Of a DNA stretch of 64,000 nucleotides, positions 39,271-51,300 are shown piece by piece. A model generated the notes under the pieces. That model saw only the letters and a program-made list of their open reading frames with translations, did not search any database and was not told the DNA's origin. The stretch is taken from the NCBI GenBank assembly GCA_018806915.1, contig JAGKQI010000047.1, positions 1,054,001-1,118,000 on the forward strand, in the 5' to 3' direction. Source of the stretch: Phytophthora colocasiae. Its lineage: Eukaryota; Oomycota; Peronosporomycetes; Peronosporales; Peronosporaceae. Made by a program: the position numbers and the translations under genes. Within the stretch, counting starts at the first letter, position 1. Every line of letters begins with the position of its first letter.

Positions 39271-40570
39271 AAAACCTTTAGATTATTATTAATAATAATT
39301 ATAATAATAATAGATGTATTTATATCGGGCCTTAAAAATGTATACTTTAATGTAATACGAAATTTGATTTTTCCTACTGTTTTTGCAATCTGCCCGTGTG
39401 TGGCCTACGCTAGCGGCATCGTCTCCTAACCGCGTTCACAAGATGCAGGGCGAGGCCATCTATGCGCTTCAGAGGCCGGGCACTGCCTCGCGTCGTGTAC
39501 AGCGCGGCACCATCGGTAGATTCGCACCGTAAAGCATCGTAATATTTAGGAGAGAGCTCCGTGAGTACGTTATCCCTTATATCCTGAGACCGTATAGGAA
39601 ATAGCAGGCAAGAATAACTTTAAGCAGGGCAAGATAGACAAGTCATTGCTGAACTACGCTCCTCGGCGAAATTGACATGTGCTAGGACCAAGATCATGAA
39701 GCACGAAGTGCCAGTGAAGAACGCTGAGAGTGCCCTGTCTCGCCAAATGGGCCGATCACGAAGTGTATCTCGCATGTATCTCGCATGGTTGGTTATTGTG
39801 CGCTCCGTGATATGGAGTCCGTATATAAACAGGCAAACTGGCTGTTCTCCTCGACAGCACGTTATACATGTAGGATACTAATTCCTATAACGGGTTAAGG
39901 ATGCAGCGGCCCAGACTCTATTGCCACTAACAGTTTAGTCTAAACCGTTTAGTAGCTGTAAATTGAAGTACTACAGTTGTGATTCAGGCACCAAACCTGG
40001 TTGGCATTCGCTTCACATGACAATGTCATGCACTCTAACTTGTCATTGAAAGGAATACTTGATTTCTTGGCTTGACTATTGAAGGTTTGATTGTGATTGT
40101 GAATTGTTTGAGTGATGCGTTGACCAGTGGTTGTCATTGACATGTAGGTACCTGGTACTGCAAAGCAAATGATAAAGCGCTGTACATATGTGTACCGTAT
40201 ACAGTGCATTGGACCTGAAAAGGTAGACTTGAGGTGCCTGTGCTTAATTCGATTGGAGGTGTAACAAAGTTGACAACTAGTAATTTCGGGCTAGCTAATC
40301 AGTACCAAGACTTCTTGAGGCATGTATTATCACTGAAATGCAAGTACTTGTGCACTCTCAGTGTACATGTACCCCTGGGATTTGGTGGGAGCTAGGAGAA
40401 GAACTTGAATTTTGAGATAATCTTGAGATCGTGACTACTACCAGGATAGACACTGCTTTTCAGTATAACGATTAATCTACGCTGTGCTTACATGTGTTGC
40501 TGTTCGTGGGTTTGAGACTCTCACTGTGAGACTCACAGTCTAATAGACCGACTGTGCACTCCATTATAAT
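39271..40570. other. Gene-poor spacer upstream of the RxLR effector
   Basis: About 1.3 kb with no supportable gene. It holds an AT-rich ATT/AAT simple repeat (39282-39312) and several short frames without recognisable domains. It resembles the long intergenic spaces that surround effector genes in Phytophthora. Confidence 0.6.
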
Positions 40571-40585
40571 TCATTCTGCAACTTC
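40571..40585 (+). promoter_or_regulatory. Oomycete initiator-like element (TCATTCTGCAACTTC)
   Basis: It fits the oomycete Inr consensus TCATTYYNCAWTTT except for one C, 27 bp upstream of the effector ATG. Confidence 0.6.
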
Positions 40586-40612
40586 GCTGTCGCCCACAGG
40601 ATACGCGCAGCC

Positions 40613-41482
40613 ATGCGTTTGTCAATTCTACTAGTGGCAGTGTCTGCCCTTGCAAGCAACAGTGTGTCAGCGACGGAGAACTATCCCGCGGGTATCACCG
40701 CGGTGGACACTGCCTTGCAGGGGGGTGATACCGTGCTCACTAATACCAACCATATGAGGTTTTTGCGAAGCGAAGCAGATGACAACGAAGAGAGGCTGGC
40801 TGGTACGAACATGTTTAACGCCGAGAAGATTGAGAAGGCGCTACAGGACAGCACTTACGCTAAAACGCTGTTCCGGAGATGGAAACGCTATGACATCGAG
40901 CATGGACCGGCTTTCGACAAGTTGATCAAGTTTAACATTGGAAAGGATGACAAGGTCTTTGGGCTCTACACGAAGTACGTCACCTGGCTCGAGAAGCACC
41001 ATCCCCTTGGAGCAGAAACTGGAGGTGGTGCGAACTTGTTCAGCAAGGCGAAGCTTGAGAAGGCGATGAAGGATCCGAAGTACGAAAACACGATGTTCGG
41101 AAGGTGGAAACGTCAGGGATTCGAGTCGGACGCGGCGTACAATAAGCTGCTCGCTTTCAACCTGGCTTCAGATGCTGATGTGTACAAGGTCTACACCAAG
41201 TATGTCACATGGCTGAACATCCACCACCCTCTAGCCAAAACGCGTAAAACTACGGCCAAAGACTTCTTGTTCAATGCTGATCGAGTCGCCAGAGCGAAGA
41301 ATGATCCTGCGTTTGCCGAAACGCTGTTTAAAAAGTGGAAGACAAGCGGTCTCGACGAGAAACCAGTCTACTTCAAGCTGTGGGATATGGGGCTTAAGAC
41401 TGACGACGAGCTCTACAATCTCTACAAGAACTACGTCGCGTGGCTCGAAATCCACTACCCATTGCCAGCTAAGGCCACTTAG
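40613..41482 (+). CDS. RxLR-dEER secreted effector with three tandem WY/LWY-type modules
   Basis: A single exon encodes 289 aa. It has a signal peptide (residues 1-20, cleavage after SVSA), then the host-targeting leader with RFLR at 49-52 and an acidic dEER motif at 59-61. Three helical modules follow at about 67-132, 138-204 and 211-285. Each has the pattern [N/F]F..(A/E)K.EKA..D..Y..T.F..WK....(D/E)..F.KL.....D..V..(V/L)YTKYV.WL..H.PL, with the conserved Trp (RRWKR, GRWKR, KKWKT) and Tyr (KYVTWL, KNYVAWL) of the WY fold. Modules 2 and 3 are joined by a short basic linker. RxLR effectors are secreted by oomycete pathogens and act inside plant cells; the host target cannot be told from sequence. 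A decayed partial copy lies at 33449-33855. Confidence 0.95.
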   Translation: MRLSILLVAVSALASNSVSATENYPAGITAVDTALQGGDTVLTNTNHMRFLRSEADDNEERLAGTNMFNAEKIEKALQDSTYAKTLFRRWKRYDIEHGPAFDKLIKFNIGKDDKVFGLYTKYVTWLEKHHPLGAETGGGANLFSKAKLEKAMKDPKYENTMFGRWKRQGFESDAAYNKLLAFNLASDADVYKVYTKYVTWLNIHHPLAKTRKTTAKDFLFNADRVARAKNDPAFAETLFKKWKTSGLDEKPVYFKLWDMGLKTDDELYNLYKNYVAWLEIHYPLPAKAT

Positions 41483-42307
41483 ACGCTTGACTCGAAGCCC
41501 TAGTTGCTATTGATCGTTGTTCGTAAGAACTATACTCTGACAGTTGTACTGGTGTTTTGCAACGTACGCTTTCGTAACTTGAATGGCAGAATTCGCAAGT
41601 CTCAATCGTGTAATAAGTGTTATCTATTCCTACTTTTTTTGCTTTTGCTCGATCACATGCTTCTTCCCCACAATTCATGATGTAGTTTTTGGCGGAGGTG
41701 TGCCATCGATCGTTGAGACGAGATCGGCTTGCAGAATATCGATCATAAGTTAGCTCGATCGTGGCCACAGTTTACGTGGCTAATGTGCAAGATGGTGCAG
41801 CATTTGCCTCGATGCATTGCACAGCAAAGGGGTACGTACAAGTAGTGAGCCTAGATCTGTAGTGTCGTGGTCGTTGGTAGCGACAGAGCTACAGTACATG
41901 TACTGCTGACGTCCAAAACGATAACAATGGGTCGCGGGTACTGGCGTAGTCTTAGTTCCGTACATTATTCACCGGCATTCTACAGCATAATTCCATCAGC
42001 AACTGGTACAAAGGAAACAGATAGGGAGGTAAGCTTAGGAGGGTTTGATTCAAGGGGCTCTCAAGTTGAGTCTCAACGGACTGTATTGCCCTGTACTACA
42101 CTGTAGTCTACACGCCGTAAGCTCGCTGTTTTTACATTTTCCAAACTCCCCCTGTTGCGCACAAGTCGTCTTCTCTCGTAACCAGGAAACAATGCGCTTG
42201 TCACTTATCTATTGCGGCGTACGTTTCGCCTCGATCTTCTTGAAGAGTCTCTTCATTTTCTCCTTCTCAGTTAAGAATCTCCAGTGTAGAGCTCAAGACT
42301 CGTCGCC
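41483..42307. other. Intergenic, no gene recognised
   Basis: About 825 bp between the effector and the dynein gene. A 99-codon frame on the minus strand (41469-41768) overlaps the effector 3' end and has no recognisable domain. Pyrimidine-rich tracts occur at about 42225-42280, just before the dynein start. Confidence 0.5.
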
Positions 42308-45300
42308 ATGTCGAACCCACGGATGCAGTGGGTGAGCCAGCGCATTGTGGAGTCTTTCGAGCCAAATGTGACTCCAGCCGAGGCGAACGAGTTCCTGGCG
42401 TCCCTCGCCACCCGCAAGCTTTTCGACGAGCTCATGAGCGGGAAAGACGCGTGCAAAGTCTTCGTGCACTTCCAGGCCGGAGCGAATGCGTCTTCGGGAG
42501 AAAATGGGGCCGACACAGTAGTTTCAGGCAATAATAACAGTAAATTATGTGCGTCATTGGGGAACTCCATCCCGATTCGATCCAAATGCTGCTTCTTCCT
42601 GCGAACCACTGCAGACGGGAAGCCTGTGGATGTCCAGAAGGCCAGTGACAACGCCATTTGCTTTGGAGAATTGGCCCCAAATATCCTACGAGACCTCGAA
42701 ACGACCATCAGTTCGTTGTTCTCACCACTTCTAAAGGCCAAGGACGAGTGGGGGAAAGCGGATTCAGATCTGAAGAATGAGTTCATGACGGAATCCGAGA
42801 AGTTCGCTAATGATCTCAAAGAAGCACTGAACAGTATGGACAGCGGGCTCGAACTGAGACGACCGGATCGCAGTATATTGGCTGAAACTGTGAACTCTGG
42901 CCATGGAGGTAACGCAACGCGAGCGCTTCAAGTCTCCGACTCCCCAAAGCTCATTGCTCACTATGAAGACGTGTTGAAAGAGTGGTGTGATGTCATCTCG
43001 ACATACTTGGAGACCAACACGACCAATGACGGCAAAGGGAACGAGACAATTGACGATGATGGTCCTATGGGTGAACTCGAGTATTGGAGACGGCGAATGC
43101 AGCGATTAACCAGTATCACGGAGCAGCTCAAGATGAACGAGTACAAGGACGTCTTCGCTGTACTAAGTAGAACCACAAAGAGTGTCAGTGACGACATCAA
43201 ACAACGAATCCAAACGCTTCTGAGGCGATGGAAGCAGATTGACATTGGTATCACCGAGGCAGCGAACGAAGCCAAGGACAACGTCAAGTACTTGTTCACG
43301 TTGGAGAAGTTCATTATCCCGTTGTATAGCGGCACGCCCAGTTCGATTATCGACACTCTCCCGGCTCTCATGAACTCCATCAAGATGATCCACTCGATTG
43401 CGAGATACTACAACACGACGGAGCGGATGGCTAATTTGTTCACGAAAATTACAAACCAGATGATCACCAACTGCAAGCACTGTGTTACTGGGGGTGAAAC
43501 GTACGAGGTGATGTGGGATAAAGATCCGGAGGAGCTCGTCCGCCATTTAGACTCGTGCTTGAAGCTAAACGAAGCCTACCAGCAGCAGTATCGAGTGACT
43601 AAAGACAAACTATTCGCGACACCGAAAGGCAAACAGTTCGAGTTCAACGAGATGAAGATTTTCGGCAAGTTTGACCTCTTCTGTCGACGTGTTATGAAGC
43701 TCATTGACATGTTCACGACGATTCATCAGTTCTCGTCTTTGGGGCAGCACCGACTTGAAGGAATGGAAGATCTCATTGCCAAATTCAACTCGATCATCCG
43801 TGAGTTTCAGTACCGCAATCATGATCTACTGGACTACAAGAACAACCGTTTTGATCGAGACTACGTGGAGTTTAACGTCCGGATTTCTGATCTTGAAGGG
43901 TTACTACAGAAGTTTATCAACGATTCTTTCGAGAACATTACGTCCATCGAGCACTCGTTGAATCTGTTGCGCAAGTTCCAAACGATTCTACAGCGTGAGA
44001 ATCTGAAATCGGATTTGGACTCGAAATTCAACGTCATTTTCCAGAATTACGGACTGGAACTGGAGCATGTGCTACAGCAATACGAGAAGTACAAACAGAA
44101 TCCGCCGTATCCACGCAATTTGCCGCCAGTAGCGGGTAATATCACGTGGTCCAGGCACTTGCTGAAGAGAATTGAGGAACCGATGAAGAAATTTGAGTCG
44201 AACCAGAACGTACTGGCTAGTAAAGACGCAAAAAGGATCATTCGCATGTATAACAAAGTCGCGAGGACGTTGGTGGCGTTCGAGTACATTTGGTACCAGG
44301 CTTGGGTACAGTACATCGACACAGCGAAAGCTGGGCTTCAAGCCACGCTGATTATTCGCCATCCAGAAGATAACAAGCTTTACGTGAATTTCGATCCGGA
44401 AATCTTACAATTGCTGCGTGAAGCGAAATGTTTGGATCGGATGGGGATTGAAATTCCTGAAGCAGCGAAGATTGTTCTACTCCAAGAGGATAAGTTCAAG
44501 AATTACTACAATGAGCTCCAGTACGCTTTAGCCGAGTATGATCGCATCGTGACGAAGGTGATCCCAGTGACTGCGATGTTGCTGAGACCGCACTTCAATG
44601 ACATGGAGTTTAAACTACGTCCGGGAATGATCACGTTGACGTGGACGAGTATGAACATCGAGGCTTATCGCAACCACATTCACTCTGGGTTGCAACATTT
44701 AGAGGAACTGGTGACGAATATCAACGATATCATTGAGAACCGTATCGAGAAGAACATGCGCATCGTATCCAAGACAATGTTGGTTGATTTGCCCGTAGAT
44801 CAGTCGTTTTCCCTCGAAGAATTCGTGACGATGCAAAGTGCAAACATTAAGCGTGCAGGAGCTCTGCTTCAAGGGAAGAACGTCGAAATTGAAAATGCAG
44901 TGGAGGATTTACTGAAGATCATCATGCAGTACCCGCTTGACTCTCACATTGAAGGAGTTTCTCATGATGAAGCCATGAAGCTCAAGAAACATTACAACCA
45001 CTTCATGTATCAAGCGCTATTGCATTGCACGAAAAACTCTTTAAATACGATCAAGAAGCGTGTGGCGTCTCGCGCAACTTCGACGATTTTTACGATTGAG
45101 CGTCCATTCTTTGAGGTTGATGTCCAGCTGAGTGTCCCGAATGTGCAGCTTCATCCTTCGTTGGATGAAATCCAACTAGCTATCAACAAAGCCGCTCAAA
45201 CGATCCTCAGTTGTTCGAAGGAGTTGTTGGATTGGGGGCAAAGTGATCTGTCTGCTGCCGTTTCCAATGCGAATGGAACTGATAGTGGAAACACGAATGG

Positions 45301-48300
45301 GTATTCAAATGCAGGGAAAATCACGTTTTTCGATCGGATTACGAAAGATATTGAGATCGTTCGCGTCGTGTTGTTGCTGACTGGTAGTGTTCAAGGGTTA
45401 CGAAACAACGTGACAGAATACTTAGGATCTTTTAAGAAGTATGAGTGGCTATGGATGGAGCAGAAGGACGTTTCGTACGAGAACTTCTTGAAGAAGAACC
45501 CAGAGTTGCAGGATTTCGAGAAGAAACTCAAGTCTTTCGTCGAAATTGACGAAGAGATTTCCAGCTTGACACCTATTTACAACATTGGCGCACTCTCGTT
45601 GAACACACGCAACATCAAACTGCAGCTGAAGCATGAAAATTCTCAGTGGAAGTTGAAATTCTCGGATAATCTTCACAACCAAGCGCGACGAAAGATGGAG
45701 TCGTTAACGGAATATTTCCGCTCCACTATGGGGAAATTGAATCGGAAGGTTGTGGACTTGGACTCACTGCGCTTTGTGATGAACTTACTGAAGGAAGTTC
45801 GTGCTCGGGAAAGTGGAATTAACATGGAGATCAATCCTGTCTTAGATATGTACGAAATGTTGGAGTATTACCTGCCCGATGGCTTCATGGAAAAGGAGGA
45901 AATGGACCAGAAGTCCGTTTTACGCAGCAATTGGCGTAAGTTAATTCACCACGCTGAAACGCGAACCGATGAGCTTAGTAAGACCCAGGCAGGCTTTAAA
46001 CGGGGTCTACTCCGTGACATTAAGGAGCTGATTGTGGACGTCAAGCATTTCCGGGAGGATTATCTCGCTAATGGGCCTATGGTCATCGGGATCCCTCCAG
46101 TAGAAGCTGTAGAAAGACTCAACCGCTATAAGGAGGAGTACAAGATTCGAGAGCGTAAACACGAGCTGTATTTATCTGGAGAAGAGCTTTTTGCTCTCCC
46201 TAAGACGACATATCCCGAGCTGGAGATGACTAAGAAAGAACTGCAGCTTCAGGATAAACTATTTGGTCTGTATACGGATGTTTTGAGCACAATTGAAGAA
46301 TGGAAACAGATCCCGTGGCTATCAGTAGCTGAGAGAGTGCAATCCATGACGGAAAAGGTCGACGCCTTCTCTCTTCGGTGCAAGAAGATGCCTGGTAAAT
46401 TACGTGAATGGGAGGCGTACACAGATCTGAAGAAGATGATCGACGACTTCACGGATGTTCTACCTTTACTGCAGGAACTGAGCAAGGAATCGATCAAGCC
46501 TCGACACTGGGAAGCGGTTATGGCCATCACGAAGACCCAACTGGATGTCACTGCACCGGATTTCAAGCTGCAAGCTCTGATGGACGCGAACATCGTCGAG
46601 TTTAAGTCGGAGATCGAGGAAGTGACGGACGGAGCTGACAAACAACTCAAAATTGAGGTCCAACTGGGTGAAATCTCAGCACGTTGGGAGACCGAAGAGT
46701 TCCAATTCCAAGACTGGAAGAGCCGTAATGTGCCTATCTTGAAGGCGGTCGTTCCTGTTGTTGAAGAGCTGGAGGAAACGCAAATGAACCTTCAAACGAT
46801 GCTGTCCATGCGGCATGTGATTCCGTTTAAAGATGTGGCACAGGGGAAGCTGGAGCAGTTGTCAGATACTTCCGAGACATTGGAGCGATGGATCAAGGTG
46901 CAAATGCTGTGGTGCTCGCTTGAATCCGTCTTCACTGGTGGTGATATCGCCAAACAAATGCCTGTGGAAGCCAAGAAATTCCAGAAAGTTGACAAGGATT
47001 GGGCGAAAATCATGTCAAAGTCGGAAGAGATCAAGAACGTTGTGGCGTGTTGTTCCAGTGAATTACTTAAATCTTGCTTGCCGACGATGTATTCCGAGCT
47101 GGAGAAATGCCAGAAGAGTCTCGAAGGGTATCTGGAGCAGAAGAGGAACAAGTTCCCGCGCTTCTACTTCGTGTCAAACCCTGGTTTGTTGATGATTCTA
47201 TCACAGGGAAGTGATCCTCTCAGTATGAACGAACACTACGAGAAAGTGTTCGATTCCATCGAGCGGGTCTACCACGACAAGAAGGATAAAACTTTGATCC
47301 ACACAATGGTTTCAGGGGTGGAAGAAGTACGTTTCTCTCAAATCGTCAAAGCTCAGGGTAATATCGAGGATTGGCTGGCCACTTTACTACGTGGCATGCA
47401 GATCACAATGAAAGACATCTGCAGGCAAAGTGCGGTGGATATAGGTGTCGTGGGCAACGATTTAAAGCGTCTACGGGAATTTGTGGATCGGTATGTGGCT
47501 CAGTTTGCTCTTTTAGGTATTCAGATGATGTGGACTACAGATATTCAAACCGCTTTGGAGCAATGTCGTGCCAAGAAAAACATCATGAAGGACACGAGTA
47601 CGAAGCAGGCCATGGTATTAACGGAGCTGTCCAACTGGTGTCTTGGTGATCTTGGCTCCAAGGAGAACCGTATCAAGATTGAGACACTCGTGACGATCCA
47701 CGTGCATCAACGTGATGTTATGACGGATCTTGCCACTTTATACAAACAGAAGAAGATCTCGGATCCGAACGACTTCGAGTGGTTAAAGCAAGCTCGATTC
47801 TACTGGAGACCAGGCAATGCCGACGAATTTAACGCCGATGGGGCGTGTGTTATCTCGATTACAGATGTCGATTTCAACTATCAGTTCGAGTATCTTGGTT
47901 CAAAGGAGCGGTTGGTGGTCACGCCTCTTACAGATCGATGTTACATCACGTTAGCTCAAGCTCTAGGAATGTACTTTGGTGGTGCACCTGCAGGTCCTGC
48001 TGGTACGGGGAAAACAGAAACTGTTAAGGATCTGGGGCGAACACTAGGTATCTACGTCGTTGTTACTAACTGTACTGATCAGCAGAAGTACACGGATTGT
48101 GCCAAGATCTTCAAGGGTCTGTGTCAAGGGGGTCTATGGGGTTGTTTCGATGAGTTTAACCGTATTCAGCTCCCCGTGTTATCTGTGGTGGCTCAGCAAG
48201 TGCTTGCGATTCAAAATGCCAAGAAGACAGGCACGAAGTACTTCCAGTTCCCGGGTGATCCGCAGAATATTTTACTTACCCAAGTCTGCGGCTACTTCAT

Positions 48301-51300
48301 CACGATGAATCCAGGTTACGCTGGACGTCAGGAATTACCTGAGAATTTGAAGGCTTTGTTCCGTGGTGTGGCTATGATGGTACCTGATTTCGAGATCATC
48401 ATGAAAGTGAAGCTCTGTTCTGTTGGATACTCGGAGTACCAGGATCTAGCCAAGAAGTTCTTCATCCTGTACAACACTTGTAAGGAACAGTTATCGGCTC
48501 AAAAACACTACGATTGGGGGTTAAGAAACATTCTCGCTGTGTTACGAAGTGCTGGTAAGATCAAGCGTGACAATAGGAATGATTTGGAGTCGAAACTGCT
48601 GTATCAGACTCTGAGAGATATGAATTTGTCCAAACTGGTGGCTCAAGACGTGCCGTTGTTCTTGTCCTTGCTCGCTGATCTCTTCCCTACAGTTCAATTC
48701 CCTCCGAAAGGGTCGTATCCGGAGCTGACAGTCGCTCTACAAGCTGAAATTGACAAGCAAGGCATCGTGGACCACCCTGGATGGTTCAACAAGGTCATTC
48801 AACTGTACGAAACGCAGCTCGTGCGTCACGGTATCATGCTTGTGGGGCCTACTGGAGGTGGCAAAACCAAGATCTTTGACGTTTTAATGCAAGCTCTTAC
48901 GTTAACGACTAACATCGTCCACAAGCAGTCGAAATTGAACCCGAAAGCAATTCGAGCTGCTGAAATGTATGGAGAAGTGGATCCCATGTCTGGAGAGTGG
49001 ACAACTGGCGTGTTTGCAGCCATGTGGGCGAAATACAACAACAAAGCCAACAAATTCATCATGTGGATGACTTGTGACGGCCCAGTGGATGCCATTTGGA
49101 TCGAGGATCTCAACACCGTACTGGATGACAACAAGATTTTGACACTAGCTAACGGAGACCGCATGCCCATGACCGACAACGTGAAGCTCATGTTTGAGGT
49201 TGAAACACTGGTAAATGCCAGTCCTGCTACCGTTTCTCGAGCTGGTATCGTCTTTATCAGTGATACCGATCTTGACTGGGCTCCTGTAGTTGAAGCTTGG
49301 ATTCGGAAACGGCCCCAGACCCACCAACAAGTTCTTCGTGATCTCTTCATGAAATATATGGGCGAAAACAACCCCATCAATCCTGGCCACTGCTTTGACT
49401 ACTTGAACCGCAACACCGAAGGAGTGATGACGGTATCACGTGTGGGTCAAGCTTCTCGACTGTATAACTTGATGACAGGCTTACTCCTTGGAGATCACGG
49501 CACTACATTGTCGGAAGACCCTGCCAAGCTGGCTATTCAGCTGGAGAAACTCTACTTGTACTGCCTTTGCTGGTCTCTCGGTTCGCTCTTGGAACAGGAA
49601 GATCGAGTGAAGTTCGACGAGTGGCTCCGTCAATATGACGATAATGCCCTACTACCCAAATGTGAACCTGGACAGACAGTGTACGAGTACTTTGTCGACC
49701 CACAGACTTGGGAGTGGAAGCTCTGGCGTCCTGTCAAGTGGGAATACCCCAAGGGCTCTAAACAGCTGGACTTCTCCAACTTATTAGTGCCTACGATGGA
49801 TTCGGTTCGAACGCTTTACCTGATTGAGAATCTACACAAACAACGGAAGCCTGTACTAATGGTAGGAGGTCCTGGTACTGCTAAAACGTCGTCGGCGTTG
49901 ATGTTTTTCAACGACCTAAGTCCAGACATTATGATGATCAAGCGTGTCAACTTCTCCAGTGCCACAACACCTTTCATGTTCCAGAATGCAGTTGAAAGTG
50001 AACTGGATAAACGTGGAGGCAAGAGCTTTGGACCTCCCGGAGGAAAGAAAATGACGGTGTTCCTGGATGATCTCAGTATGCCTCTTGTGAATGCGTGGGG
50101 AGACCAACCTACGTTGGAAATCGTACGTATGATCATCGAGTTAAGCGGATTCTGCTTCCTCTCAAAGGACCGACGTGGCGACTTTAAAGTTTGTGAGGAT
50201 CTACAGTACGTTGGCGCTATGGGGCACCCTGGAGGAGGTAGAAATGACATTCCGAACCGGTTGAAGCGCCAATTCTACCTGTTTAACTTGATCCTGCCGT
50301 CTTTGACTTCTATTGACGATATCTACGGCCAAATGCTTGCTGGACGATTCGACTCGGATACGTACAGTAAAGACACACTTTCCATTGTGAACAAGCTCAC
50401 TCGCGCTACAATTGATCTGTGGAACTTCATGAAGGCGAAACTTCTCCCTACTCCAGCGAAATTCCATTACATTTTCAATATGCGAGAACTCAGTAGAGTG
50501 TTTCAGGGTATTTTACTTACCCCACCCGAAACATTCACCAGTGGTGGTGGTGTTCGAGTGACACAAGGTAAATTATCAAAGATGGACCCTGGTCAAGTTG
50601 TCTTGCTCACTTGGAAGCACGAATGCGCTCGAGTGTTCTGTGACAAGCTCACAAACCACAAAGACAAAGACATTTTCAACAACTACATGAAGGAGCTAGT
50701 CAAGAGCCACTATGGTGATTCTTTGGAAGAGTTCTGTCGCCAGCAGTACAGTATGGTGAACTTCCTTCGAGACCCAGAAGAGGACGAGGAAGGAGGTATC
50801 GCCGATGCTGCACTGAAGATCTATGAACCAGGTGGTACAGTCGCAGATGTCCGTTCTCGAGTTCTGGAATTCTTGGACAAGTACAATACGGACTTTCCTC
50901 AGCGTCAGATGCGTCTTGTGCTTTTCGATGATGCACTGGACCATTTGTTGCGTATTTCTCGCTTATTGGAGATGCCTCGAGGTTCTGCATTACTCGTTGG
51001 TGTGGGTGGCTCTGGAAAGCAGTCTTTGACTCGATTGGCAGCATATATGGCTGGCTCGACAATTTTCCAGATTGTGCTTACTAAAACGTACAATACCAAT
51101 TCGTTCATGGAAGATATTCGAACACTTTACAAGTCTGCGGGTCATCTGCGTAAATCCACCACTTTCCTGTTCACGGACGCAGAAATCAAGAACGAGATTT
51201 TCCTGGAACTCATTAATTCCATCCTCATGACTGGTGAAGTGGCAGGATTATTCGCCAAGGATGAAATGATGGCAATGACAGCAGATCTACGCAATTCCTT

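Noticed and set aside
39672..39881. 69-codon frame in the effector upstream spacer
   Set aside because: Short, basic, with no signal peptide or known motif; within chance expectation for non-coding DNA.
41469..41768. 99-codon minus-strand frame overlapping the effector 3' end
   Set aside because: No recognisable domain and it overlaps a well-supported gene; a few cysteines are not enough.
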